A model generated the notes under the pieces. The model did no database searches. It had not been told where the DNA came from and was given only the letters and a program-made list of their open reading frames with translations. A stretch of DNA of 52,591 bases from Candidatus Bathyarchaeota archaeon. Lineage in GTDB: Archaea; Thermoproteota; Bathyarchaeia; Bathyarchaeales; Bathycorpusculaceae. The stretch covers positions 1 to 52,591 of the forward strand of contig JARYLR010000009.1 in the NCBI GenBank assembly GCA_029907545.1, in the 5' to 3' direction. The position numbers and the translations under genes are program-made. This document shows positions 42,975 to 51,524 of the stretch, one piece after another. Each line of letters starts with the position of its first letter. Position 1 is the stretch's first letter.

Positions 42975-44360
42975 TTGCAAATAAGCAGACTTGAAAAGCT
43001 CATGGGAATCGAAGTTTATGCGACTCACAGCCAAGGCATCGGCGGAATAATAAAGTGTACTGCTGAAGATTTCATAGTTGAAGAGCTACTTGTAGACGGA
43101 TCCAAAGCGAACGCAAAAAAAACATTAGAGATCGAAAAAGAGCTTGCACTCGGAGCAAAATCAGCCCATACTGGCTACCTGCTTTGTGTCTTAGCAAAAC
43201 GGAACTGGGATACTTTTATCGCTGTCAAGAATATTGCATCGCGTCTTGGGATAAATCCATCGAGAATCCAGATAGCTGGCATAAAAGACGCAAGAGCCTT
43301 GACTGCACAGTTTGTTACAATAGCAGATGTCTCGCCTGATAATGTTTTCCAAATATGTTTGAAAGACGTCACGATTCAGCCAGTTGGCTATGTACGTAGC
43401 CAGCTTTCCTCATACTATCTCTTAGGTAACAATTTCACCGTAGCCATCAACGACATAAGGCACACAGAAAGCAGTGTTAGAAAGCAAATAGAAGAAACTG
43501 TAGCAGAAATCGAGGCGATTGGCGGCGTGCCAAACTTTTTCGGGCATCAACGTTTCGGCACTACCCGCCCAATAACTCACTTGGTTGGCAAATATCTCAT
43601 CAAAGGAGAATTTCAAAAAGCCGTAATGCGTTTCCTAGCGAAGCCAAGTGTAAATGAGCATCCGGAATCCATGGAAGCGCGACAGAAATTACAAGCAACG
43701 CAAGACTTCGAAAAGGCGCTGAAAGAGTTTCCAAAGCAACTCCGCTATGAACGACTGATGCTAAGGCATTTAGCTCAAAAACCAAACGATTTCACGGGGG
43801 CTTTCCGGAAACTGCCTATAAAGCTTCAGCTTCTTTTCCTGCAAGCATGTCAATCTTACCTTTTTAATAGGTTCCTCAGCGCACGAATCATGAAAGGCTT
43901 GCCTCTAAATGATGTTGAGGTAGGCGACTATGTAGTGCGCATGGAGCGGACTGGGCTGCCGTCACCAACCGTGCAGACGCAGGTGAGCTCAGAAACACTG
44001 GGAGAGATCCGTAAATGCGTTCAGGAAGGCAAGATGAAGCTGGCTCTTCCGCTGATAGGTTTTAGGCAGAAAACATCCAGGGGCTTTCAAGGCGAAATCG
44101 AGCAGCAAATTCTAGACGAGGAAGGAATCCGCCCAGTAAACTTCAAGATCAAAAAGATACCCGAAATCTCTTCGAGAGGGAGGCTTCGCCTCGCCGCAGT
44201 CTCGCTGAGCAACTTCTCGCTAAGAAAGATCTTAAACGATCCAGTCACTCCTAAAAGGAGAAGAGCTGAGATTAGTTTTGCGTTGCCGCGCGGAGCATAT
44301 GCCACGATAGTTCTCAGAGAGATCATGAAGACCCGTAATCTTGTGAAGGCAGGGTTTTAA
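42975..44360 (+). CDS. truD: tRNA pseudouridine synthase TruD
   Basis: TruD makes pseudouridine 13 in tRNA (and related sites in archaea). The catalytic Asp is D105 in AGIKDARALTAQ, with NFFGHQRFG near 195 and the TRUD insertion domain between. The 461-residue length fits archaeal members. The frame begins with TTG 42975; ATG 43002 is an alternative and no ribosome-binding site decides. Follows pth2 by 13 bp. Confidence 0.93.
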   Translation: MQISRLEKLMGIEVYATHSQGIGGIIKCTAEDFIVEELLVDGSKANAKKTLEIEKELALGAKSAHTGYLLCVLAKRNWDTFIAVKNIASRLGINPSRIQIAGIKDARALTAQFVTIADVSPDNVFQICLKDVTIQPVGYVRSQLSSYYLLGNNFTVAINDIRHTESSVRKQIEETVAEIEAIGGVPNFFGHQRFGTTRPITHLVGKYLIKGEFQKAVMRFLAKPSVNEHPESMEARQKLQATQDFEKALKEFPKQLRYERLMLRHLAQKPNDFTGAFRKLPIKLQLLFLQACQSYLFNRFLSARIMKGLPLNDVEVGDYVVRMERTGLPSPTVQTQVSSETLGEIRKCVQEGKMKLALPLIGFRQKTSRGFQGEIEQQILDEEGIRPVNFKIKKIPEISSRGRLRLAAVSLSNFSLRKILNDPVTPKRRRAEISFALPRGAYATIVLREIMKTRNLVKAGF

Positions 44361-44471
44361 CAGTTGATTTCGGCAAGGTGTTGCAGCTAACAGATAGACG
44401 AAGATCTTAGTGGCGGGCATATTTCTTATCAAAGATGCATATCTCCGAGTTTCTGATGACGCAGCGGTAGG

Positions 44472-44765
44472 CTACGTCAGATGTTTCAGGGCTTCAGCTC
44501 CATTCATTCCAACGTTGACTCCAAGCTTCCGAGCGTTCGTGGTCACGGCTTTAACCTCGGCATTGAGAACATCTTCAAAGGTTTTCACCCCGCTGACCAT
44601 AGCCGCAGCTGCACCCAGTCTTTCAGCCGCCTCCATGTTCAGAAAACCACACATCACAAATCCTTTCTCAGCAATAATCACAAGTAAAGGCGGCGTCGCA
44701 GGCAGATCAATCTTCGCAGCCAAACAGTCTATGTCGCCAATTTTTACGGATTCAACGCAGATCAT
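44472..44765 (-). CDS. DUF1805 protein
   Basis: The 97-residue sequence matches the archaeal DUF1805 family (CLAAKIDLPATPPLLVIIAEKGFVMCGF and ERLGAAAAMVSGVKTFEDVL-type segment). The family's function is unknown. It is convergent with truD (111 bp apart, no other feature seen in that gap) and divergent from the phosphatidyltransferase gene. Confidence 0.85.
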   Translation of the reverse strand: MICVESVKIGDIDCLAAKIDLPATPPLLVIIAEKGFVMCGFLNMEAAERLGAAAAMVSGVKTFEDVLNAEVKAVTTNARKLGVNVGMNGAEALKHLT

Positions 44766-44911
44766 CTGATTTCACATGTCTATGTTATAGGTCTAGACTA
44801 GATAAAAATTGCACATGAAAAGCGCATGGTTCACGAAAAACTTGAGATGTCGCCATAGGAACTTATATTAGTAAGAGCAAAAGCACACCTAAAAGAGCTG
44901 GAAGACCAGAA

Positions 44912-45496
44912 TTGTTGGGAAAACTAAGAGAAAAATACGAGAAAGCCATCGCGCCTGCCGGGCGATTATTGGGAAGGCTGGGCATAACGCCTAATGCGCT
45001 CTCGGCTCTCTGCATGGTAATCAGCGTTGGGGCCTTCTGGTTTTACAGCGTAGGAAACGCCATTCTTGGAGCCGTTTTCATACTGCTTACAGGAATAGTT
45101 GACATGCTTGATGGCGCAGTCGCGCGTGCTACTGGAAAAATGACGCGGTTCGGCGCCGTATTTGATCATGTCTTAGACCGTTATGCGGAGTACCTCATTG
45201 TCATGGGGATTATGCTGGGAAATTACGTTGAATGGGTATGGGGTGTATTTGCCTTGATGGGCATGGTGATGGCGAGTTTCACTCGGGCAAAGGCTGAGTC
45301 TGTAGGCAAACTTGAACACTGCACAGTGGGAATCGCGGAAAGACAGGAGAAGCTGAGCATACTTATCTTGGGTTCACTGATTGCAGTCTACTATCCCATA
45401 GCGTTGTCTTACGCTGTGATCTTGGTAGGAATCCTATCCCATGTAACAGTGGCTCAGAGACTGGTATACACGTGGAAACAGACAAGGAGCAAATAA
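44912..45496 (+). CDS. CDP-alcohol phosphatidyltransferase (archaetidylinositol-phosphate synthase-like)
   Basis: An integral membrane enzyme that joins a CDP-activated lipid to an alcohol. The signature D-x2-D-G-x2-A-R-x8-G-x3-D-x3-D is complete from DMLDG to DHVLD (about residues 67-90). Six helices are predicted. The archaeal family includes archaetidylinositol phosphate synthase, which uses inositol 1-phosphate. TTG 44912 (or TTG 44915) starts it, with TATA-like ACTTATATTA about 45 bp upstream. The PfkB-type kinase starts right after its stop. Confidence 0.9.
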   Translation: MLGKLREKYEKAIAPAGRLLGRLGITPNALSALCMVISVGAFWFYSVGNAILGAVFILLTGIVDMLDGAVARATGKMTRFGAVFDHVLDRYAEYLIVMGIMLGNYVEWVWGVFALMGMVMASFTRAKAESVGKLEHCTVGIAERQEKLSILILGSLIAVYYPIALSYAVILVGILSHVTVAQRLVYTWKQTRSK

Positions 45497-45498
45497 GA

Positions 45499-46404
45499 AT
45501 GGTCTATGACCTCGTAGCTATTGGAAACCCTGTTTACGACGTGATCTTCACGCCCTACATTCAAACAGATGGCAGAGTACTATCGGGATGCAGTACAAAC
45601 GCCTGCCTTGCTGCAGCGAAGCTAGGCATGAAAAACGTGGCTCTGATAGGCAGCATAGGAAAAGACTACTACAGCAGATTCTTGAATGATCTCGATAAAT
45701 ACGGGATCAAGTCTCCGAAAATCAAGATTTCACAGGAAACCGGAGGCTTCAAGCTCGTCTATCCCACAGTCGGTGATCGAACACTTGAAGTGCTCGGAGT
45801 CGCGGGGAAAATAACCGCGGAAGATGTGCCTGAAGAATGCCTGGATGCGCGATACATATTAATCGGACCAATACTTCAGGAAGTCGACCTTCACCTAGTC
45901 AGATTTCTAAAAGAAAACACGAAGGCAAAAATATTCTTAGACCCGCAGGGGCTTGTGAGAAAGATAGGCTTTCAGAACCGGGTACTCTATGACAGCAGAA
46001 AAGAAACGATGAAGGAGATTGTGAGCTTGGTTGACTTTGTGAAACCAAACGAGCATGAGGCAGTAGTCATCACGGAGACCGATGACCCTGCGGCTTCAGT
46101 AAAGATCTTGTCTGAATGGGGTGCGCCCGTGGCTATTGTGACGTTAGCTGAAAGGGGCTCAATCGTACTGAGCGAAGGTGAAATTGCTAAAATTCCTCCA
46201 TACGAGACGATTGCACCAGATCCTACAGGAGCAGGCGACGTTTACGCTGGCTCATTCATATATGAACATAGCCGAACAGGAGAAGTTCTTGCCTCTTGCC
46301 TCTTTGCCTCTGCAGGGGCATCCATAATGGTTGAGCACACGGGACCAGACTTCCCGATGACTGATCAAAAAGTAAGACGAAGACTTGCAGTAATTAAGCA
46401 ATAG
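45499..46404 (+). CDS. PfkB-family carbohydrate kinase
   Basis: The 301-residue protein has the PfkB fold: GNPVYDVIF at the N-terminus, the GCSTNACLAAAKLG segment and the catalytic loop DPTGAGDVYAGSF near 245 with its Asp base. The substrate cannot be told; sugar, nucleoside or inositol kinases all use this fold. The frame opens at 45472, but ATG 45499 starts 2 bp after the phosphatidyltransferase stop, with GGAG 10 nt upstream, so the genes are coupled. Confidence 0.88.
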   Translation: MVYDLVAIGNPVYDVIFTPYIQTDGRVLSGCSTNACLAAAKLGMKNVALIGSIGKDYYSRFLNDLDKYGIKSPKIKISQETGGFKLVYPTVGDRTLEVLGVAGKITAEDVPEECLDARYILIGPILQEVDLHLVRFLKENTKAKIFLDPQGLVRKIGFQNRVLYDSRKETMKEIVSLVDFVKPNEHEAVVITETDDPAASVKILSEWGAPVAIVTLAERGSIVLSEGEIAKIPPYETIAPDPTGAGDVYAGSFIYEHSRTGEVLASCLFASAGASIMVEHTGPDFPMTDQKVRRRLAVIKQ

Positions 46405-46468
46405 AAAAAGCCGAACTCTGCGGCGACTATTGAAACAGCAAATATCTGCAAAAGGGTTCTGTATTAGT

Positions 46469-46756
46469 TTAGAATCTTCTTGGGCGTGCCCGTCTTTCTC
46501 TTTCTGCTCTAACCTTTACTACACCACGGTGAACTGCACAAGAGACGCAGTAATATTTCGTGTCAGCAGGCGCTGCAATATATGTTCCTTTTTGGCGTAG
46601 CTCCTTTGCCAGCTGTGCGTCAACGATCGAAAATCTTCGGGTTACTTTCTTAGCTTTGTCACGGGGCACGAGTTGACCGCAGCTTTGGCATTGGACAACT
46701 CCGCTGCTGCCTTTGCCTCCTTTCGATCTTCCTCGGCTTTTACGTTTAAACGGCAT
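46469..46756 (-). CDS. rps26e: Ribosomal protein S26e
   Basis: The 95-residue protein matches eukaryote-type S26: a basic N-terminus (PFKRKSRGRSKGGKG), CQSC and CVSC zinc-binding pairs (near 23 and 71) and an Arg-rich tail (RRARPRRF). In the small subunit it contacts mRNA near the exit. S26e is found in Thermoproteota and Asgard groups and eukaryotes but not in most Euryarchaeota, which supports the lineage call. Confidence 0.95.
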   Translation of the reverse strand: MPFKRKSRGRSKGGKGSSGVVQCQSCGQLVPRDKAKKVTRRFSIVDAQLAKELRQKGTYIAAPADTKYYCVSCAVHRGVVKVRAERERRARPRRF

Positions 46757-46799
46757 CCTATCTTCGCCCTCTACGTTTAGGAGTAATGGCGCCGCTTGT

Positions 46800-47690
46800 T
46801 TATATATCTGCTCTCAGCTTAAGCATATGCGCAATGTTCGCTTTAGGATCAAGCATTGGAACAATCTTGCCAGAAGATGAAGTCATCAGCGTGGTAACCC
46901 CTGGGCCGTGGCCTGCGGAGACACAGTTTGTGTGCACAATTATGCCGATTGACATGGCGCCTTCGCGGAACAGTCTTCCGTAAGAGTGGTCAGCGCCTTT
47001 GATGCCAACAAGGTCGCCGATTCTTAAATTTTCAAGCCTGTACTTTTTTATCGTGTTTTCGTCAGAAAGCTGTATGTCGTAGTCTCCTGAATACGCGTGG
47101 TTTTGCCCTAAGCCGGCACCCATAAGTGCCGCCGGAATAACGTGTGCTACAGGGACTTCTAATTTGCCGTTTCTTGGTTTCGGCTTCATCGCCTTGAGAA
47201 AGCAGGGATCAGTGTTCATTACCTTAATCTCCGGGTAGTCAAGCAGTTTCAAGCCGACGCCAAAGGCTTTCACTAGAACCTTATCGCCTAACAAAAGTTT
47301 TTCCAGAACTTGAGGCTGAAAGTCAACAAGCACATGGTCTACTCCGCCATGTTTTCCGGTAACAACCCCTTTTTTGCCTTTTGCGTTGCCTGAAATCACG
47401 GTAGCTTCATTTCCTATGCATGAAAGCACGTTGAAAGCTGTGTTGGCGCCTTGGCCGTATCGTGGGTCGTTCTCCTTGTTCTCTAGGCTTACACATGGTT
47501 CCACGTGGTCAGCTTCCCATCCACAGGCTGGATCACCTACTCTTAGGTTGTACGTGATGCCGCCGACGCCGGGCAGAACCATCGGGGTTCCTTGTGACGA
47601 GATATCATAGATTGATCGCCCTAGAACAGGGCTGGCTACTTCGCCGGCGACGGATATTTTGATTAGTTTGTCTTCGTTGGTTCTCAGCAA
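46800..47690 (-). CDS. DUF4438 protein
   Basis: This 296-residue sequence matches the DUF4438 family (NEATVISGNAKGKKGVVTGKHGGVDHV, PAALMGAGLGQNHAYSGDYDIQ, HTNCVSAGHGPGVTT). The function is unknown; the family's HGG/DYD and His-rich segments suggest metal or substrate binding. It lies 43 bp upstream of S26e in the same direction. A TATA-like AAATAAG lies about 40 bp ahead of its start. Confidence 0.85.
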   Translation of the reverse strand: MLRTNEDKLIKISVAGEVASPVLGRSIYDISSQGTPMVLPGVGGITYNLRVGDPACGWEADHVEPCVSLENKENDPRYGQGANTAFNVLSCIGNEATVISGNAKGKKGVVTGKHGGVDHVLVDFQPQVLEKLLLGDKVLVKAFGVGLKLLDYPEIKVMNTDPCFLKAMKPKPRNGKLEVPVAHVIPAALMGAGLGQNHAYSGDYDIQLSDENTIKKYRLENLRIGDLVGIKGADHSYGRLFREGAMSIGIIVHTNCVSAGHGPGVTTLMTSSSGKIVPMLDPKANIAHMLKLRADI

Positions 47691-47930
47691 TGGCTGTTTC
47701 TTCCTTCTGGCAGCTTAACGGAGCGATTAAACAACTTATTTAGATATCCCTGCTTTTGCACTTGGGTTCTTTTGCATATTAGGTTTATGAAAGCTGACTT
47801 CAGAAGATCTGACACGTTATGTTGCCGTAAAAGCATTGTTCGTCATTCATGGTTTTTTGTTAGCAAGTTTTAAATGTGTGTTGTCTTATCTGACTTGCTT
47901 GAGCCGCTTTAGAACAAAGTAGGAAGTGCG

Positions 47931-48521
47931 GTGCCACTGATGTCGGACATTGGCTTAAGATCCAAGATGCTGGTAAAGGACGTGATGAGCAGCCCAGTGG
48001 TGACTGTGGACGAAAACGCTCCGGCAAACCGAGTTGCCGAACTCATGGAAAAGCATGATCTAGGCTGCATAATTGTGACAAGCAATCAGGGAAAGCCACA
48101 GGGAATAATCACTGAAAGAGACCTTGTTGTACGGGTTCTAGCTAAAAATGCTCCTCCGGACTCTGTTAAAGCCAAGAACGTTATGACTTCACCGCTTATC
48201 ACCATAGAGCCGGATGCCACTATCAACGAAGCCGCCAGAAAAATGAGCAGGCTGAACGTTAGAAGACTAGGCGTAACATACAAGGGACAGATTATAGGAG
48301 TAGTCTCAAGTAAAGACGTTTTGGCAGTCATGCCAGAACTGCTGGAGATAATTCAAGAGAAAGCGTTGCTGGAAAGAGAAAACCGGGTTGAGGAAGAAGA
48401 GAAAGAAGCAACCTCTCTGTCTGGGCACTGCGAGCGCTGTGGAGGATGGTCTGACAACCTGCAGGAAGTTGACGGTGAACTGCTCTGCGAAGAATGTAGA
48501 ATCGAGCTAGAAAGCGAATAG
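47931..48521 (+). CDS. CBS-pair protein with C-terminal zinc ribbon
   Basis: Two CBS motifs (about 13-68 and 78-133: VKDVMSSPVVTVDENAPAN, then KNVMTSPLITIEPDATINE) are joined by a helical, Glu-rich linker to a zinc ribbon (HCERCGGW near 161 and CEEC near 185). CBS pairs bind adenosyl ligands; the ribbon may bind nucleic acid or a partner. GTG 47931 or ATG 47940 starts it; AGGA lies about 7 nt before GTG. TATA-like TTTTAAATG is about 65 bp upstream. The 240-bp gap before it holds only these promoter signals. Confidence 0.88.
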   Translation: MPLMSDIGLRSKMLVKDVMSSPVVTVDENAPANRVAELMEKHDLGCIIVTSNQGKPQGIITERDLVVRVLAKNAPPDSVKAKNVMTSPLITIEPDATINEAARKMSRLNVRRLGVTYKGQIIGVVSSKDVLAVMPELLEIIQEKALLERENRVEEEEKEATSLSGHCERCGGWSDNLQEVDGELLCEECRIELESE

Positions 48522-48599
48522 AAGGCAGCACTAACTGAAAAAGGGTAGGCTTTTAAAATTCGCAAACATACCTTATTCTAGCAGTGAGAGCGAGATAGA

Positions 48600-49958
48600 T
48601 TGGCTGTTGACCTCATTCTAACTAACGTAAAAGCCTACATAAAGAAGGAAATAGTAAACTGCAGTCTTGCAATCGAAAATGGAAGATTTCTCAAAATCTG
48701 TAAGGCGACAAATTTACCGAAGGCAGACGCCAAATATGACTTGAACGAGCTCTTAGCTCTGCCGGGGCTTATAGATGCTCATGTGCATCTTCGAGATGAG
48801 GGCAAAGCCTACAAAGAAGATTTCTACAGTGGAACAGCCGCTGCGGCTGCAGGCGGAATCACCACAGTTTTAGACATGCCCAACAACGAGCCTGTAACAA
48901 TGAGCGCAGAAGCCCTAAAAGCACGTATGCGGGAGGCTGAAAAGCGGGTTCTTGTTAACGTAGGCTTTTTCTCCGAGTTTCCACGAGACATAGACGAAAT
49001 ACAGCAGATAGTGGATCAGGGAGCTGTTGCCTTCAAACTTTTCATGGCAGAACAGGTCGGCGGACTAAACATAGATGACGACGAAGCGCTAGTTCGCGCA
49101 TTTGAGACCGCAAAGATTGCAGGAGTTCCTGTTGCAGTTCACGCTGAAGACAAGACATTGCTCCAAAACACAGCAAAAACGTTGAAGGGCAAAAATAAGA
49201 ATGACATTAACGCCTTTCTGCAGGCGCACTCTGAAAGCGTTGAGGAAACAGCGGTAAGACGAGTGTTGAAAATAGTTAAGCAGGTCCGCAACCGTTTACA
49301 CTTTTGCCACGTAAGCACGAGGAAAGCGTTGAAAGCCATAACCGAGGCTAAAAGAGCGGTTTTGCCTGTGACCTGTGAAGCTACACCGCATCACCTGTTT
49401 CTGTCAATTGTTGATCTGAAGCGTCTCGGCGCCTTGGCGGTAACGGTGCCGCCTGTTCGAGAGAAAAATAACCTCGCCGCGTTGTGGACCGGTATCAGGC
49501 AGGGCTTTGTTGATATTTTAGCGTCAGATCACGCGCCGCATGTTCTAAATGAGAAAACCGCTGAGAGCATATGGCACGTGAAAGCTGGAATCGTTGGTTT
49601 GGAAACGTTGCTTCCTCTGCTACTGACTGAGGTGAAGCGTGGGCGGCTGCTGATTTCCGACGTAGTGAGTTTGCTTGCTGAAAAGCCTACAGAGATTTTC
49701 GGACTGAAGGATAGGGGAGTCTTGAAGGAGGGAAGCTGTGCAGATTTGACTGTTGTGGATTTAAAGAGGAAATTTAGGATTGATGCTTCAGAGTTCTTTT
49801 CAAAGGCAAAATACTCTCCCTTTCATGGGCGACTTGTAGAGGGCAAAGCTGTCAAAACGTTCGTTGGCGGACGCTTGGTTTTCGATGAAGGAGAGATCGT
49901 TGCAGACGCGGGATGCGGCAAAATAATACGGGGAAACAAGCGTGAAGTTTGTTGCTGA
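48600..49958 (+). CDS. pyrC: Dihydroorotase
   Basis: It closes carbamoyl aspartate to dihydroorotate, the third step of UMP synthesis. Metal and catalytic residues are all seen: HVH (H61, H63), K146 (carbamylated Lys), H181 in VHAED, H237 in CHVST and D310 in ASDHAPH. The 452-residue length is normal for the class I type. TTG 48600 is the start; TATA-like TTTTAAAATT is near 48550. It overlaps the next gene by 17 bp. Confidence 0.93.
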   Translation: MAVDLILTNVKAYIKKEIVNCSLAIENGRFLKICKATNLPKADAKYDLNELLALPGLIDAHVHLRDEGKAYKEDFYSGTAAAAAGGITTVLDMPNNEPVTMSAEALKARMREAEKRVLVNVGFFSEFPRDIDEIQQIVDQGAVAFKLFMAEQVGGLNIDDDEALVRAFETAKIAGVPVAVHAEDKTLLQNTAKTLKGKNKNDINAFLQAHSESVEETAVRRVLKIVKQVRNRLHFCHVSTRKALKAITEAKRAVLPVTCEATPHHLFLSIVDLKRLGALAVTVPPVREKNNLAALWTGIRQGFVDILASDHAPHVLNEKTAESIWHVKAGIVGLETLLPLLLTEVKRGRLLISDVVSLLAEKPTEIFGLKDRGVLKEGSCADLTVVDLKRKFRIDASEFFSKAKYSPFHGRLVEGKAVKTFVGGRLVFDEGEIVADAGCGKIIRGNKREVCC

Positions 49959-50442
49959 CGGCATGTTGGGAAAACTGACACGCTGGCTTCGCATGCTAGG
50001 CTACGACGTAAAATACTCAAATGACCTTGACGATGCACATTTGCTTTCCCTCGTGAAAAAGGAAAAAAGAATACTGTTGACACGTGATTTTGAGCTTTAC
50101 CGACAGACAGTTGATAAAGGCTTTGAAGCCTTCTATGTTGAAGGGCAAACAAAAGAAGGCAAGCTGGCTATGCTAGCTGAGCGGTTCCATATAAAACTGG
50201 ACATAGACATGGCGAATTCGAGATGCCCAAAATGCAATACAAAAGTAAAACCGATTTCCAAAGAAGCGATAAAAGACAAGGTCGAACAAAGCACTTTGGC
50301 GCACTATGATGATTTTTGGATATGCCCCAAGTGTAAGCAGATCTACTGGCAAGGTTCGCACTGGACGAAAATCAGGAAATCACTGAAGATGGCGCAAGAA
50401 ACTTTCCAGAAACTCCAGAAAAGCGAAACACGTAACGCTTAA
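49942..50442 (+). CDS. Mut7-C RNase-domain protein
   Basis: The 166-residue protein has the Mut7-C fold (PIN-related): FVADGMLGKLTRWLRMLGYD with its Asp, then DARILLTRDFEL-type TRD near 48 and a C-terminal zinc ribbon (CPKC and CPKC). These are predicted RNases with a Zn ribbon. GTG 49942 overlaps the dihydroorotase gene by 17 bp; whether the two are linked in function is unknown. Confidence 0.88.
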   Translation: MKFVADGMLGKLTRWLRMLGYDVKYSNDLDDAHLLSLVKKEKRILLTRDFELYRQTVDKGFEAFYVEGQTKEGKLAMLAERFHIKLDIDMANSRCPKCNTKVKPISKEAIKDKVEQSTLAHYDDFWICPKCKQIYWQGSHWTKIRKSLKMAQETFQKLQKSETRNA

Positions 50443-50476
50443 AAACTGCCGTTGACCAATAGAACTGCGAGGTACT

Positions 50477-51265
50477 ATGCCTACTGTTATTCAAAAGCGT
50501 GTTCGAGAATTAACAGTTGAAGAAACTTTCTCATGGACATTTAACATATATTCAAAAAACTTTATCATATTTTTCGTTCCAATGCTTCTAGGCGGGTTGA
50601 CTTCAGAAGCCTTAAGCCATGTGATAAACACCTACTTGGCAAGCGAATTGTTGAAAATATCACTGTATTACGATTTTAGAGACGCACTTTTAGCCTTTCT
50701 TGGTATCTTTATAGTCTTGTTACTTCTCTTAATGCTAGTCTCATGGGTCGTTGGCACAATCACTCAGGGAACATGCATTAAATGCGCCTCTCTAATCGTG
50801 GAGAAAGGAGAAGGCGATTTAGCAGAAGCATTCCAGAACATGCTGCATAAACTTCCTTCTCTGCTAGTAGCCAACCTTATTGTAACGATTGCCGTAGCTG
50901 TAGGCTTGATCGCTTTGATTATACCTGGAATAATAATTTACATCATGTATTTTTTGGTTTTAGCAGTGATTTTAAATGAAAATATGGGAGTGATGAACAG
51001 CCTAGCTAGAAGCAAGAAGCTCGTTGACCGAAGATGGCTGCAAACTTTTGCTGTGATTTTGATCGTTTTCTTAGTGACTTCTCTGGTAAATTACATTGCT
51101 TCGATCTTTGCTGCGCCCCTAGGTGCTTTTTCGTGGATGGTTAGCGGTATTATATCTTCTTTTGTTACGCCGCTTGTGCCTATAACGGTCGCAGTGTATT
51201 ACTATTCGATGATTGGAAGAGAGCAAGCGCAGACGGTTCCGTTGCCTCCGCCTCCGCCGTTCTAG
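50477..51265 (+). CDS. Polytopic membrane protein, 262 aa
   Basis: The sequence has about six hydrophobic helices, an N-terminal LTVEETFSWTFNIYSKN segment and a Pro-rich tail (PLPPPPPF). It resembles membrane domains found with glycerophosphodiesterases (DUF-type, with a GIIIYIMYFL segment), but no enzyme domain is attached. The function is unknown. It is convergent with rpoK, with 7 bp between stops. Confidence 0.75.
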   Translation: MPTVIQKRVRELTVEETFSWTFNIYSKNFIIFFVPMLLGGLTSEALSHVINTYLASELLKISLYYDFRDALLAFLGIFIVLLLLLMLVSWVVGTITQGTCIKCASLIVEKGEGDLAEAFQNMLHKLPSLLVANLIVTIAVAVGLIALIIPGIIIYIMYFLVLAVILNENMGVMNSLARSKKLVDRRWLQTFAVILIVFLVTSLVNYIASIFAAPLGAFSWMVSGIISSFVTPLVPITVAVYYYSMIGREQAQTVPLPPPPPF

Positions 51266-51272
51266 AAAAAGG

Positions 51273-51524
51273 CTATTTCAAAAGCCATTTAAGCGGGATA
51301 TCTTGGTACGTGCCGTCTGGAAGTGTTCTTCTTATGGTCATAGGCAGCATGCCTGTCTCTAACTCTTTGATGGCAATGTCTATGGGACTTAAGGTTCCTT
51401 CTGAGGCATCAACAAGTATCGGTGCACCCATCGATATCTGAAGCGCTCTCGCTCCAACTATGCGTGCTTTTTCAAACCTCGTAAGCTTCGGGGGACCTAT
51501 GAGTTTCTCTTTTTCTGTCGTGTT
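51273..51524 (-). CDS. rpoK: RNA polymerase subunit K (Rpb6-like), no canonical start codon
   Basis: The frame encodes [17 protein letters not shown] and GAPILVD, then [13 protein letters not shown] and [13 protein letters not shown], which identify the small polymerase subunit K. The sense codons directly follow the thermosome's TAG in the same frame. The 83 codons between the two TAG stops contain no ATG, GTG or TTG before the ATG of SMGAP, which lies inside the conserved core. Candidate non-standard starts are ACG 51521 or ATA 51500, the latter just before GPPKLTRF. Either initiation is unusual, or the start was lost by a base error. Confidence 0.88.
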   Translation of the reverse strand, partial: NTTEKEKLIGPPKLTRFEKARIVGARALQISMGAPILVDASEGTLSPIDIAIKELETGMLPMTIRRTLPDGTYQDIPLKWLLK

